IMG/VR virus record: IMGVR_UViG_3300029922_000250
Coordinates: 1 to 28,746 of that record
Source of the DNA: a virus
Length of the DNA stretch: 28,746 nucleotides
Reading direction: 5' to 3' (one strand)
The notes below the pieces were generated by a model that was given only the letters and a program-made list of their open reading frames with translations, ran no database searches and was not told the DNA's origin. Within the stretch, counting starts at the first letter, position 1; each line of letters begins with the position of its first letter. A program made the position numbers and the translations under genes. Shown here piece by piece: positions 20,977 through 28,746 of the stretch.

Positions 20977-22701
20977 TTAGTATTCTTCCAAATAAAATTT
21001 TATCAGACCTATAGCGATAGCACTGGCCACGCTACCGGTATTCACCCATAAGTATGGTTGCATTGCTGTTCCCGCCGCCGGTGCTTTTGCACTGTTGAAA
21101 GTTGTGTAACTGGTTATACTGGTTTTGGTGATCACCTCGAGGCATACATAAGTTGTAGTGGTATTCGGTGGTAAATAAGCCCCAACCCTATAAACATTAT
21201 TAGCGTTTGGTTTTACACCTGTAAACACTTTTGTTGCAGTTCCTGATGAACCATTGAAGTAAATAGAAAGTGCCGTGTCTCCGGCATCCTTACCTACACC
21301 TACAGTATTTGTTAGTGCACTTGGATCGGCGCTTGCTGTAGGCACACCGCCGCTACCGGCCCAAAACCCAACAAAAACCCGCTGCGTGCTCAAGTAGGTG
21401 GGGAACCCGAAAGTAATTACCAGATCTCCACCGGCACAATAGGCGGCATTGCCGGTTAAAACACTTTCGGTAAAAGTATTTTCATACCAGGCTGCAGATA
21501 TATTCGCTGTTGATGCGGTAGTTTGCTTCAGATAGTTGTAATTCGGTAACGCGTTTACAGCGTCATAGGCCTTTTGCACACTGGCAGTAGTAGTGATATT
21601 TGTAAAGTTGCTACTGAAAACACCATCTTCATAAAGGCCTGAGTGATACATTTCCACCCTACTAATTTGTTTTTCGGCAAATGACGGCTGCAAACGGTAT
21701 TCATTGCCTACGCTTGGCACTATGTGAATTTCATCACGGCCGCCCATATTGTTTGCATACATCACTAAGTGGCCAGCGCTTGGCATACTTGGGCTCGTTG
21801 ATGTGCTGATCATTAGGATGGAACTATCGGTAGGATTTCCGCTACCGGTAACTGTGTATATACCGGACACGCCATAAGACCATATATTGGTTCCGGCAAC
21901 AATATTTGTTACAGCTGAGGTGATGTAGCCTTTATTATACATGAAAGACCGCGTCACGATATCGAAACCTGTATCAATAAATGGTATGAGCTTTGTAGTA
22001 TCTGCAGTTACTGTTACTGTACTTGTGCCAGAAACGCTCATACCATATCCTGGCTTGACAGATACAACGGCAGCTATCAGGTAATTTTGTGCCAACATTC
22101 TACTCCATATAGCTGCTGCAGTGTCGGCGATATTCACGTTTAAATTGTACCTGGTAGCAGCTGCCGTATCACCGACAGCGTAACTAAATGCATAGTTGAG
22201 TAGCAACGTATTCACCCATCCCTGAAGCGTCACGGCGGTATCGTGCACAGCTACTGTAGTTGCGTAACCTTGGCTATTCAAGTAAGCATAAGTGACAAGG
22301 AAGGTAGATGTATCCCCGAATGTTAGAAACTTGAGTAAGCTCCAGTTTTTTATACTGTCTGCAGTATCTGCCAGTTGAGAAAGCGAAACATTATATTGAG
22401 CCAACGCAACCTGTTGCCACGCGGCACCATCATAATAAAAGAAATAACCGCCTTGAACTATCATTGTACCGGTATCAATAGGACTCTCCGTTGAATCAAG
22501 ATAGTCAGGATATAAAAATAGGCTCCAAACTGTTTTCGCTGCTGTGGTATCGGTACCGGTCTTTATAGCAACACTAGCCTGCACCAATCCATTAAAAAGA
22601 CTTCTTGAGGTAGCGGTGCCCTGTCCCAGCGTTGGAATTGTATTTTGCCCGAATGATACTGAGCATGTAAGGAATAACAATATCGTTAAAAAATACCTCA
22701 T
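20977..22701 (-). CDS. Signal-peptide-bearing fibre-like protein, long paralogue
   Basis: This 574-residue protein has a Sec signal peptide (MRYFLTILLFLTCSVSFGQ). Its N-terminal module (FNGLVQASVAIKTGTDTT...DTGTMIVQGGYFFYYDGAAW) is shared with the 433-residue paralogue. The middle is Ala/Thr/Asp-rich and coiled or beta-like (LSQLADTADSIKNW). The C-terminal part, about 390-574, contains strands typical of phage receptor-binding tips (VFVGFWAGSGGVP, GDTALSIYFNGSSG). It overlaps the connector gene upstream by ATGA. It is probably a host-surface-binding protein; whether it is in the virion or exported is not shown. Confidence 0.65.
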   Translation of the reverse strand: MRYFLTILLFLTCSVSFGQNTIPTLGQGTATSRSLFNGLVQASVAIKTGTDTTAAKTVWSLFLYPDYLDSTESPIDTGTMIVQGGYFFYYDGAAWQQVALAQYNVSLSQLADTADSIKNWSLLKFLTFGDTSTFLVTYAYLNSQGYATTVAVHDTAVTLQGWVNTLLLNYAFSYAVGDTAAATRYNLNVNIADTAAAIWSRMLAQNYLIAAVVSVKPGYGMSVSGTSTVTVTADTTKLIPFIDTGFDIVTRSFMYNKGYITSAVTNIVAGTNIWSYGVSGIYTVTGSGNPTDSSILMISTSTSPSMPSAGHLVMYANNMGGRDEIHIVPSVGNEYRLQPSFAEKQISRVEMYHSGLYEDGVFSSNFTNITTTASVQKAYDAVNALPNYNYLKQTTASTANISAAWYENTFTESVLTGNAAYCAGGDLVITFGFPTYLSTQRVFVGFWAGSGGVPTASADPSALTNTVGVGKDAGDTALSIYFNGSSGTATKVFTGVKPNANNVYRVGAYLPPNTTTTYVCLEVITKTSITSYTTFNSAKAPAAGTAMQPYLWVNTGSVASAIAIGLIKFYLEEY

Positions 22702-23759
22702 ACTATTTCGTTATAGTTTATTACGACGGTGTTGCCATCTACGAAACCACCGCCAGCTGTATTGTCAAAAGTTCCGGCTGAGCTGTCGTAGGAGCAGATG
22801 AAAGGGTCGCTATTGTCAATTTGGATAGTTTGATTCACAATAAGGCCTATCAAGTGCGGAATTGTTAGCGTCATACCGGTTGGATACTGAAGCGGGATCT
22901 GCATGCCATTGCACATGGTATATTTCTGTGACGGATCAGGTGTTTCAACAATTTCCAGTATCAGCTGACAAACTGCAGTCTGTGGAGCTTGTGAAGCGTA
23001 GCCCGGACCATCACCGCAACATCCACGACGTTCATTGCCGTATCCATATCCCCGGCCGTCAAACTGCCAAAGGTTGGGCCCGTTGGGACTTCTATCATCG
23101 TATAATCCTAAAATGATACCGCCTTTGCCCTCTTTATTTATCCCATCGTTCTTTTCTCTCGAGGGAAACAAATTATAAGAGCCCTGTTCACCAATCCATT
23201 TCTTCATGCGGGCGATGAGCGGGTACAAACGTTGCTGGCACATTGTATCGATCTTGTATTCGATATCTTTACGGTCTGCAGTAGCGCTTCCCTGTCCATC
23301 ACTGCTTAATGTCTTGGGATTATTCTGCATCTGGCCTTGCGCTGTTGAACGTGTCCAGGATGGAATGATCGCGCATATGTCTACTGCCTCAGCAATTATT
23401 TTCCACAAAAACCGGTTCCAAAGGTTCTGATAATTGCCAGGGCACATTTCAATGGCATTTACCATCATTCCTATTTGAAGATCTCCAGAGCCGATAGGGT
23501 TTTTCCCTGCGGCAGCTAAAGAAGTATTGATGCTTGCTAGAAGAGCTGTCTGGTTACCCGAGTTAACAACGACGTTCTTTTTATTGATGAAATCCTCATA
23601 AAAAGCATCACTGATTGCCGGCACGATGTAACGCTCTTCAGCTACTTCAATACTGTTCATCAGATATCTTATATCTGCGTTTTCATCTACTACTGCCTTT
23701 GCTAAAACCTCGTCGATGGTGATGAGTACCGGACGGGTCAACCTGTTAATCCTGTACAT
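22698..23759 (-). CDS. Head-tail connector candidate
   Basis: This is a 353-residue protein from ATG at 23759 (MYRINRLTRPVLITIDEVLAKAVVDENAD); an earlier ATG at 23873 would add 38 residues that overlap the portal frame. The N-terminal helical region (LMNSIEVAEERYIVPAISDAFYEDFI) resembles Bacteroidota phage proteins next to portals (DUF6712-like pattern). The C-terminal part has a Gly/Tyr/Cys-rich stretch (GRGYGYGNERRGCCGDGPG) and a beta end. It lies directly downstream of the portal gene (14-bp overlap), the usual position of connector or neck genes. The role is inferred. Confidence 0.55.
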   Translation of the reverse strand: MYRINRLTRPVLITIDEVLAKAVVDENADIRYLMNSIEVAEERYIVPAISDAFYEDFINKKNVVVNSGNQTALLASINTSLAAAGKNPIGSGDLQIGMMVNAIEMCPGNYQNLWNRFLWKIIAEAVDICAIIPSWTRSTAQGQMQNNPKTLSSDGQGSATADRKDIEYKIDTMCQQRLYPLIARMKKWIGEQGSYNLFPSREKNDGINKEGKGGIILGLYDDRSPNGPNLWQFDGRGYGYGNERRGCCGDGPGYASQAPQTAVCQLILEIVETPDPSQKYTMCNGMQIPLQYPTGMTLTIPHLIGLIVNQTIQIDNSDPFICSYDSSAGTFDNTAGGGFVDGNTVVINYNEIV

Positions 23760-25161
23760 CGTCGTTTGATTTTGGCGTATTAGATGGCGCTGGCGCTCCG
23801 CCGGTGCCGATAAATGCACTTCCTTTTTCCCCGCCGATTGGCTTTTGATCGATGATCTCACGACCTTCGTCAACGGTAAGAATATTATTTACATTGATGT
23901 CCCCTAGGAACGACACCGGCTGTATAGCCTTAAGGCCTATTTCCATCCCGCTCCAGCTCGTACCCATCCACTCGTCACATATCATCATCAACTGTTTCAA
24001 AAACTTGTCAATCATTGATTGCTGCTCGGGCATTATCACAGTATTGTTTGCTATATCAAACACCGAACGAATGTATGCGCTGTTACCCTGGCCAAGGCTT
24101 TTCTGTTCACTACCACCTATCAGCAGTTTATTCCATTGATTGGACATGAAGATCTTCTCTGCGTTATGCTTATCTCCTTCTATGAAGCTGCTATCTTGCT
24201 GTTTTGTGAATTCCTTTACTTCCACGCCATCAGCGAGACCGCTTTCACTGGAGAGAATCACCCAGCGGCCACGCTTACCATCACCAGAGTGCTGGTAGAT
24301 AATATCTCGGCCTACCTTCTGAGCCTCTTCAGGTGTCATGGCACCTTTTACAACAATCACCCCACCAATGACAAGATTGTTATCGAAGTTGTCAATGTTA
24401 TAACGGGTGTTTTTATACTCCAGAACTTGCTGTGCCAGGCTACCGATATTGGATGGCATGCCGTAATATTCGTACCCGGGCATTTTGTTCTTTAAATGGA
24501 AAATGGTATGTTCATTGCCATTATCATCTATAGCCCAAGTATTATCAAGGGAATTGGGAGACCAAATAGGAATTTCTTCAGTTTTATTGAGATTCAAACC
24601 CCACATGCCCAGTTTACGGAAATATTTAGAGATATAAACTGTATTGCAGATATCGTCATCATCCGGACAGGATAATCGGCAGTCCATATAGTCACGTAAG
24701 TAAACCCGAACCGTCTTTTTACCGCCAACTTTCACCCGTACAACTTGTATATAACTATTGCCTGAGGTGAACTTGTGGCCGAAAGCGCCATGAATTATAT
24801 CGTTGAGCGTATCCTGCTTCCTGTTGATGCATGCGGACCAGTCTGTAAACTGTTTATCTTCTTTATTATCCTTAAAGAAAACACCTTTACCCAGGCAATA
24901 CCGGGCTTTACTTGATACACATGAATTGGTAGTAGGAGAAAGTAAGCTGGCTTCTGTGAGTAATTGGGAGAAATTGTCTGCAGGGTTTAAAAACGGAACG
25001 TAGCGCTTACCTTTTAAAGAAACAAAAATATTAGAGTTGAACTCGATGGGAATCGGGTTCTTTGGATCTAAGGTAATAGAATTGTTAATGGCTCCTGTGG
25101 TAGCCTTAGCTTTAGGTGCATCGCCTTCTTGAGGCTTTTTTTTGCTATTGGGTTGTGCCAT
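23746..25161 (-). CDS. Portal protein
   Basis: This 471-residue protein has the pattern of PBSX/HK97-type portals: KARYCLGKGVFF near residue 90, HTIFHLKNKMPGYEYYGMPSNIGSLAQ (the HLKN...YYG(I/M)P box) near 220-245, IGGVIVVKGAMTPEEAQ and a helical clip/stem-like region after residue 370. Portals form the 12-subunit ring through which DNA is packaged. It begins 4 bases after a 95-residue gene. In most phages the portal precedes the protease and capsid genes; here it follows the capsid gene. Confidence 0.82.
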   Translation of the reverse strand: MAQPNSKKKPQEGDAPKAKATTGAINNSITLDPKNPIPIEFNSNIFVSLKGKRYVPFLNPADNFSQLLTEASLLSPTTNSCVSSKARYCLGKGVFFKDNKEDKQFTDWSACINRKQDTLNDIIHGAFGHKFTSGNSYIQVVRVKVGGKKTVRVYLRDYMDCRLSCPDDDDICNTVYISKYFRKLGMWGLNLNKTEEIPIWSPNSLDNTWAIDDNGNEHTIFHLKNKMPGYEYYGMPSNIGSLAQQVLEYKNTRYNIDNFDNNLVIGGVIVVKGAMTPEEAQKVGRDIIYQHSGDGKRGRWVILSSESGLADGVEVKEFTKQQDSSFIEGDKHNAEKIFMSNQWNKLLIGGSEQKSLGQGNSAYIRSVFDIANNTVIMPEQQSMIDKFLKQLMMICDEWMGTSWSGMEIGLKAIQPVSFLGDINVNNILTVDEGREIIDQKPIGGEKGSAFIGTGGAPAPSNTPKSNDDVQD

Positions 25162-25165
25162 TTCA

Positions 25166-25453
25166 TTATTGCTCTTCTACGTTTTGATTAGTCTCTTCAG
25201 CCAATATCACAGGTTCAGATTTGCTTTCTACTTCAGACACAGGATGGTTTTGTAGAAACAATTCTTCCTTATAAGCCTTGATCTGGTCTGGAGTTGGAAG
25301 CTCTTCGAAAACTCGTGCAAGGTTCTTATCATACTGCGCCATTTCTGCAAGCAAATGAAGATCTTTCCTGTCCCCAAGGGGAAGTCCACTACCGTTAAAA
25401 CCGACGATAGTGGACTTGAATTCTTCTTTTATATTAAGGTTTATCACCTCCAT
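25166..25453 (-). CDS. Small hypothetical late protein
   Basis: This 95-residue acidic protein (MEVINLNIKEEFKSTIVGFNGSGLPLGDRKDLHLLAE...) has an acidic, Glu/Val-rich C-terminus (SEVESKSEPVILAEETNQNVEEQ). It lies between the 198-residue gene and the portal gene with short gaps. An acidic small protein here could be a tail-assembly or portal-associated factor, but no motif supports a name. Confidence 0.5.
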   Translation of the reverse strand: MEVINLNIKEEFKSTIVGFNGSGLPLGDRKDLHLLAEMAQYDKNLARVFEELPTPDQIKAYKEELFLQNHPVSEVESKSEPVILAEETNQNVEEQ

Positions 25454-25462
25454 AATAGCTCA

Positions 25463-26059
25463 TTAAACTGTTTCAACCAGTGCAAGTATCGCAGAGAGCC
25501 CACCGGTAAACTGGATAGCTTTACGATTGTAATCACCCTTTATTACAAGGTTCACGCCGTTCTCATCATCGAGGGCTTTGCCAGTTTCTTCTGACGAACC
25601 ATCCATGAGCATTCTCCATACACCTGGTATCGGGTTAGCATTGATAACACCTTCTCCCACTATGGTAATAGTGCCGTTGAAATCTTCGATCACCAAACCA
25701 ACAGAGGCGCATGTGCTCGTTGCTTGTATGTTGGCTATATACCCTGTAAGATCACTGCTTATCTGTGGTAGGAAACATGAAAACTCATGAGTCCATTTAT
25801 TGGCCGAATTCTTCATTGAATGCGTAGCCTTATAGCTTGCCGACAGGTAATAAAAATTGATCGGATAAAAACCGGAGCCGCCGACCAACGTCGCACCGGT
25901 TGAAAGAGCCACAGCGGTATAAGGTGGCAACGGATCAGCAGCCGTAGCTGAAGCCTGTGTCCAGGTGAAATCCGCTGGATCGAATAACCACGCCCTGGAG
26001 ACACCACCGGAATTGGCGTTACATGAGGCATTATGTTTGGCGAGTGTTATACTTAGCAT
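25463..26059 (-). CDS. Hypothetical virion protein, tail-tube- or decoration-like
   Basis: This 198-residue, beta-rich protein with no signal peptide lies just downstream of the major capsid gene. The stretch KWTHEFSCFLPQIS, then GLVIEDFNGTITIVGEGVINANPIPGVWRMLMDGSSEETGKALDD and NLVIKGDYNRKAIQFTGGLS, resembles the Ig-like fold pattern of phage tail-tube or head-decoration proteins. The role is inferred; the family is not recognised with certainty. Confidence 0.5.
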   Translation of the reverse strand: MLSITLAKHNASCNANSGGVSRAWLFDPADFTWTQASATAADPLPPYTAVALSTGATLVGGSGFYPINFYYLSASYKATHSMKNSANKWTHEFSCFLPQISSDLTGYIANIQATSTCASVGLVIEDFNGTITIVGEGVINANPIPGVWRMLMDGSSEETGKALDDENGVNLVIKGDYNRKAIQFTGGLSAILALVETV

Positions 26060-26090
26060 AGTAGAAAGCTTTTATCTATTAAAAAATGGG

Positions 26091-27173
26091 TTATTCGCCG
26101 TAAGTAGGCAGGTTAGTCATACTTAATACCACGTGCTGAGGTGCGATGATCTCAGTACCTGCTACCAGGTCCATTCTTACTTTCCACTTGCGATCATAGT
26201 AGTCGTAGTAAACCTCAAATGCCTGATCCAACAGCGGACCACCGCCGTAGCTCTTATCTGTACCGAAACAGAAGTTCTTGCGGATTGTAAGCACACCTGC
26301 ATGCGCTTCAGTTGGCGTACCGGAAATTTTATTCAGCTTACGCAGGATTGGGTTCCATGCGCGGTTAACGAATATTGGTATGCCTTCAAAACTTAACACA
26401 GGAACACCGTTCTGTATATAGTCTATGGCTTTTACTGTTTCAACACCAGCTGCTGTCAGGTAACGAGCATAGGCATGTGCCCATTTATAATCGATATAAT
26501 ATGCGAGGTCGAGATCTTCCATACCAAGCATTATATCGTTCTGAGCGTCAAACATCGCCTTCAGAGAATTGTAGGCCGTTGTAGGATCCATTTCACCTGA
26601 TGGCAGAGCAGCCAGAGCTGTTGACTGTGTAGCCGGGATAGTGCCTAGGTTGATATAGTTCGCCATCTTTTTGAACACACCATCGTACTTATTCCAGCTC
26701 ACAGGGCCTATGATAGGATCTGCGACATCATCATCCTGACGGTTAACATCACCGAAATAGGAGTTCGTCATGATATCTTTCCAGATGATCTTTTTGAACC
26801 TGTTTACGATGAATTCCAGGAACTCAGGCGCTGTGCTGCGGAAATCCCTGAAGTCACCGGCGTAGAATTCCTCAAAGCACTGAGAAGTAGCGCCGTACAG
26901 TTCTGCAACAGTCAAAAGACGGTTATCTGAGGTGCCTATCTGTGTCCAGTTTGTTTTACACGAGCGATCCTTACGCTGGAGGACAGAAGTATTGGTGAAT
27001 ACATCTATCATACGCTGACCGCGCGCGAGGCTGACCTCGGGGAATATTGTGAAGTCCTCAAACATGCCGGTGTATGCCCCGTTGTAGTCGGGTGTCAGAT
27101 CGGCAAATGCCGGTTGCATAATGAGCTTGTAGAATGCGCCCGGGTTAAGTACTAAATTCTCCATTTTTACCAT
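26091..27173 (-). CDS. Major capsid protein (HK97-fold candidate)
   Basis: This is a 360-residue protein; an alternative start at 27164 (MENLVLNPGAF) would remove three residues. The order protease, small beta-rich protein, this gene and then further head genes is that of HK97-type heads. The sequence has the helical spine pattern (TAYNSLKAMFDAQNDIMLG), a beta-rich P/A domain ending (GVPVLSFEGIPIFVNRAWNP) and LTIRKNFCFGTDKSY, typical of phage capsids of this group. About 360 residues is within the normal range. Confidence rests on gene order plus this pattern. Confidence 0.75.
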   Translation of the reverse strand: MVKMENLVLNPGAFYKLIMQPAFADLTPDYNGAYTGMFEDFTIFPEVSLARGQRMIDVFTNTSVLQRKDRSCKTNWTQIGTSDNRLLTVAELYGATSQCFEEFYAGDFRDFRSTAPEFLEFIVNRFKKIIWKDIMTNSYFGDVNRQDDDVADPIIGPVSWNKYDGVFKKMANYINLGTIPATQSTALAALPSGEMDPTTAYNSLKAMFDAQNDIMLGMEDLDLAYYIDYKWAHAYARYLTAAGVETVKAIDYIQNGVPVLSFEGIPIFVNRAWNPILRKLNKISGTPTEAHAGVLTIRKNFCFGTDKSYGGGPLLDQAFEVYYDYYDRKWKVRMDLVAGTEIIAPQHVVLSMTNLPTYGE

Positions 27174-27212
27174 TGCTGTGTATTTAAAGAGTTGTAAATG
27201 ATTTTTAGGTGA

Positions 27213-27605
27213 TTATCCGTTTTGCTGGTTTACGTAATACAAATTGCCAGTGGCAGGCGATGTAGAGCCTACGCTGTAAGCGCTCAGGTCACCGAGTAAG
27301 CCGTTTGTTGATACGACCGTAGTAGTGATTGTATAACCTTCAATTGGATTCAGGCTTGATGTATCAAATGTGATAGCGCCGCCGGAGCCAGTAGTTGTAA
27401 TAGCCTGGTAAAGCTGACCGCCTTGCGAGTCAGTAATATGCACATGCACCAAGCGCAAGCCATCCCCGCCAGGATATGTCGTATTGTCTGTTACGACAAT
27501 CGTCTTAGCGGAAGGATTGTAAACATATCCTACTGATGGGGTGAAACCACTTGCTGATGTTATTGCGAAGAGGTTTAAAAAGCCCGTATTTTTTATCGCA
27601 TTCAT
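27213..27605 (-). CDS. Ig-like small late protein, decoration candidate
   Basis: This 130-residue, Thr/Ser/Gly-rich, beta-strand protein (FTPSVGYVYNPSAKTIVVTDNTTYPGGDGLRLVHVHITDSQGG...) resembles an Ig-like domain. It sits between the protease and major capsid genes, the usual place of head-decoration proteins in lambda-like phages. No signal peptide. Role inferred from position and fold-like pattern. Confidence 0.6.
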   Translation of the reverse strand: MNAIKNTGFLNLFAITSASGFTPSVGYVYNPSAKTIVVTDNTTYPGGDGLRLVHVHITDSQGGQLYQAITTTGSGGAITFDTSSLNPIEGYTITTTVVSTNGLLGDLSAYSVGSTSPATGNLYYVNQQNG

Positions 27606-27636
27606 GATTTTGCGTTTTTATTTTGAGTAAAAAATA

Positions 27637-28746
27637 TTAGTCTTGGTGAATGTTCCAGGTGATGCCTTCTGTGTCTGCGATGTCTTCCTTATCAGCTTCA
27701 TTTTTACCGGCGCCGTTTTTAGTTTTGCGTATACTAGACGTACCAAGCTTGTCAGCAACATCGTTTTTCAACTTCTCCAGATCTGTTTTATTAACCAGAT
27801 CCTTTGTCGAATTAGTAATAGCTTCTGTGATATTGGTGGGAACGGTCTTCATCGCTTCCTTAACCGCATTGTTTACTGCAGTTGTGAAAGCATCTCCTTT
27901 GAGGCCTTCTGCAATACCGTTGGTAATGCCCGTAGTGATCTCACTTTCCAATTCCTCAATCGAGGTATTGATGCCATTTGTGAGGGCGGTTTCAAAATCA
28001 GCAAGGTTTATGGTCCCTACTTTGTCGTCCTTTATAAGGCCTGCGTTCTTTAACGCTTCTTTTACGGAGTTGGCAACTGTTTCGCCAATTTTTTTCAGCT
28101 TCATATCTGATTTATTTTTAGGAGACTTGATTGAATTGTTGATTGTGTTGAGGATGGCTTTATTTTGAAAAAACCATTTATCGGCACGAATAGCATTCTT
28201 AATAGCGTTATCCGGCCCGCCGATACAGTCCTCGGGAATGATACCGAGCTTAGCCATATCGGAAGGCTGCCACCAAGTTTCGGCGTTCATCCATGTTGAA
28301 ATTGTTTCCTTAGGCTTACTAAAACAGTTCGCGTATAGGTCACGTGCAGCATTATTGAACTTGCGAATAGAGTTGGCATAAGACTCAATCTCCTCAACTG
28401 ATCCATAAACACCACCCGATGCATTATGGATCATTACAAAACAGTTTTCGCTGAGATGCATATTTTCCGGCTTGCCGGCACGCAAAGGAGAAATAAGCGG
28501 ATAAGTAGCAGCACTGGCAACGATTCCCGTCCCGTATGTATGCCAGTTTTTACCATTGGATATTCCATCGGTAATGAAATCATGCATGGCAAACGCATCT
28601 GCCATCATACCACCGCCTGCGTTAATGTAAATGTTAATGCGTTTAGCATCGGTAGAATTCATTGACTCACGAAGCGACTTGAAAGAAACGCTGGTATCAT
28701 CGCCGAACCAATCCCTGTAAATCTCCTGTGTTGCGGCATCTACAAT
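27637..28746 (-). CDS. ClpP-like head maturation protease with scaffold-like C-terminus (partial, runs off right edge)
   Basis: The frame is open through the right edge, so the N-terminus is missing (visible codons read IVDAATQEIYRDWFGDD...). The Met at 28662 is internal. The ClpP/S14 motifs are clear: INIYINAGGGMMADAFAMHDFI, VASAATY (catalytic Ser) and NCFVMIHNASGGVYG (catalytic His). The C-terminal about 155 residues are helical and Lys/Glu/Asn-rich (KKIGETVANSVKEALKNAG...), like a scaffold. An internal ATG at 28104 (MKLKKIG) could start a separate scaffold form. It processes the capsid during head assembly. Confidence 0.88.
   Translation of the reverse strand: MVDAATQEIYRDWFGDDTSVSFKSLRESMNSTDAKRINIYINAGGGMMADAFAMHDFITDGISNGKNWHTYGTGIVASAATYPLISPLRAGKPENMHLSENCFVMIHNASGGVYGSVEEIESYANSIRKFNNAARDLYANCFSKPKETISTWMNAETWWQPSDMAKLGIIPEDCIGGPDNAIKNAIRADKWFFQNKAILNTINNSIKSPKNKSDMKLKKIGETVANSVKEALKNAGLIKDDKVGTINLADFETALTNGINTSIEELESEITTGITNGIAEGLKGDAFTTAVNNAVKEAMKTVPTNITEAITNSTKDLVNKTDLEKLKNDVADKLGTSSIRKTKNGAGKNEADKEDIADTEGITWNIHQD

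Noticed and set aside
28102-28662. Taking the Met at 28662 as the protease start
   Set aside because: The same frame stays open to the right edge and continues with protease-like sequence, so that Met is internal.

Overview
The window is the middle of a temperate tailed-phage genome whose host is most likely a member of the Bacteroidota (Chitinophaga/Sphingobacterium-like). Three things point there: short Sec signal peptides ending in ...GQ or ...AQ, almost no Shine-Dalgarno sequences before start codons, and families common in Bacteroidota phages (Lin1244/DUF4373 replication protein, XRE regulators of the ...AWILLGRGDMF type, a KHxx-type tyrosine integrase). No terminase, tape-measure or sheath gene is visible, so further structural genes lie outside the window.

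Layout. Positions 1-14050 form a leftward (minus-strand) early region of densely packed, often overlapping genes. In transcription order it holds: a Cro-like regulator, several small proteins, a Sak4/RecA-like ATPase plus a RecB-like PD-(D/E)XK nuclease (recombination), a DEDDh exonuclease, a macro-like/DUF7666-type protein with a 27-bp tandem repeat array, an atypical tRNA (CAT), a ParB-like protein, an HNH nuclease, a Lin1244-type replication initiator with a DnaB helicase, an HD phosphohydrolase, a VRR-NUC-like nuclease and small unknowns. Positions 14051-16869 are the rightward lysogeny module: S24/LexA-type repressor, a second XRE regulator, a phage attachment site made of the 3' half of tRNA-His(GTG), and the tyrosine integrase. 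Positions 16936-28746 are leftward late genes. In transcription order these are a ClpP-like protease with a scaffold-like tail (open at the right edge), an Ig-like small protein, the major capsid protein, two small proteins, the portal, a likely connector, two large signal-peptide-bearing fibre-like paralogues, and a lysis cluster (membrane peptides, holin candidate, GH108-type endolysin, secreted small protein).

How it fits together. The att site has phage genes on both sides, so the sequence reads as attP of a free or circular phage rather than as an integrated prophage end. The repressor and the Cro-like gene diverge around a perfect 13-bp inverted repeat, the natural operator for the lysis/lysogeny switch. 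The early genes supply replication (initiator plus helicase) and recombination (nuclease plus ATPase), while the late genes build the head and lyse the cell.

Most interesting points: phage fibre-like proteins with Sec signal peptides; an SSB-like DDLPF tip on the DnaB helicase; a TTAACCA element 12-18 nt upstream of five start codons; a tRNA with an apparent 8-nt anticodon loop; two hairpins in front of the endolysin; and three membrane micro-ORFs of 30-40 aa. There is no gene-free stretch longer than 300 bases; the longest (15337-15603) is the attachment region.
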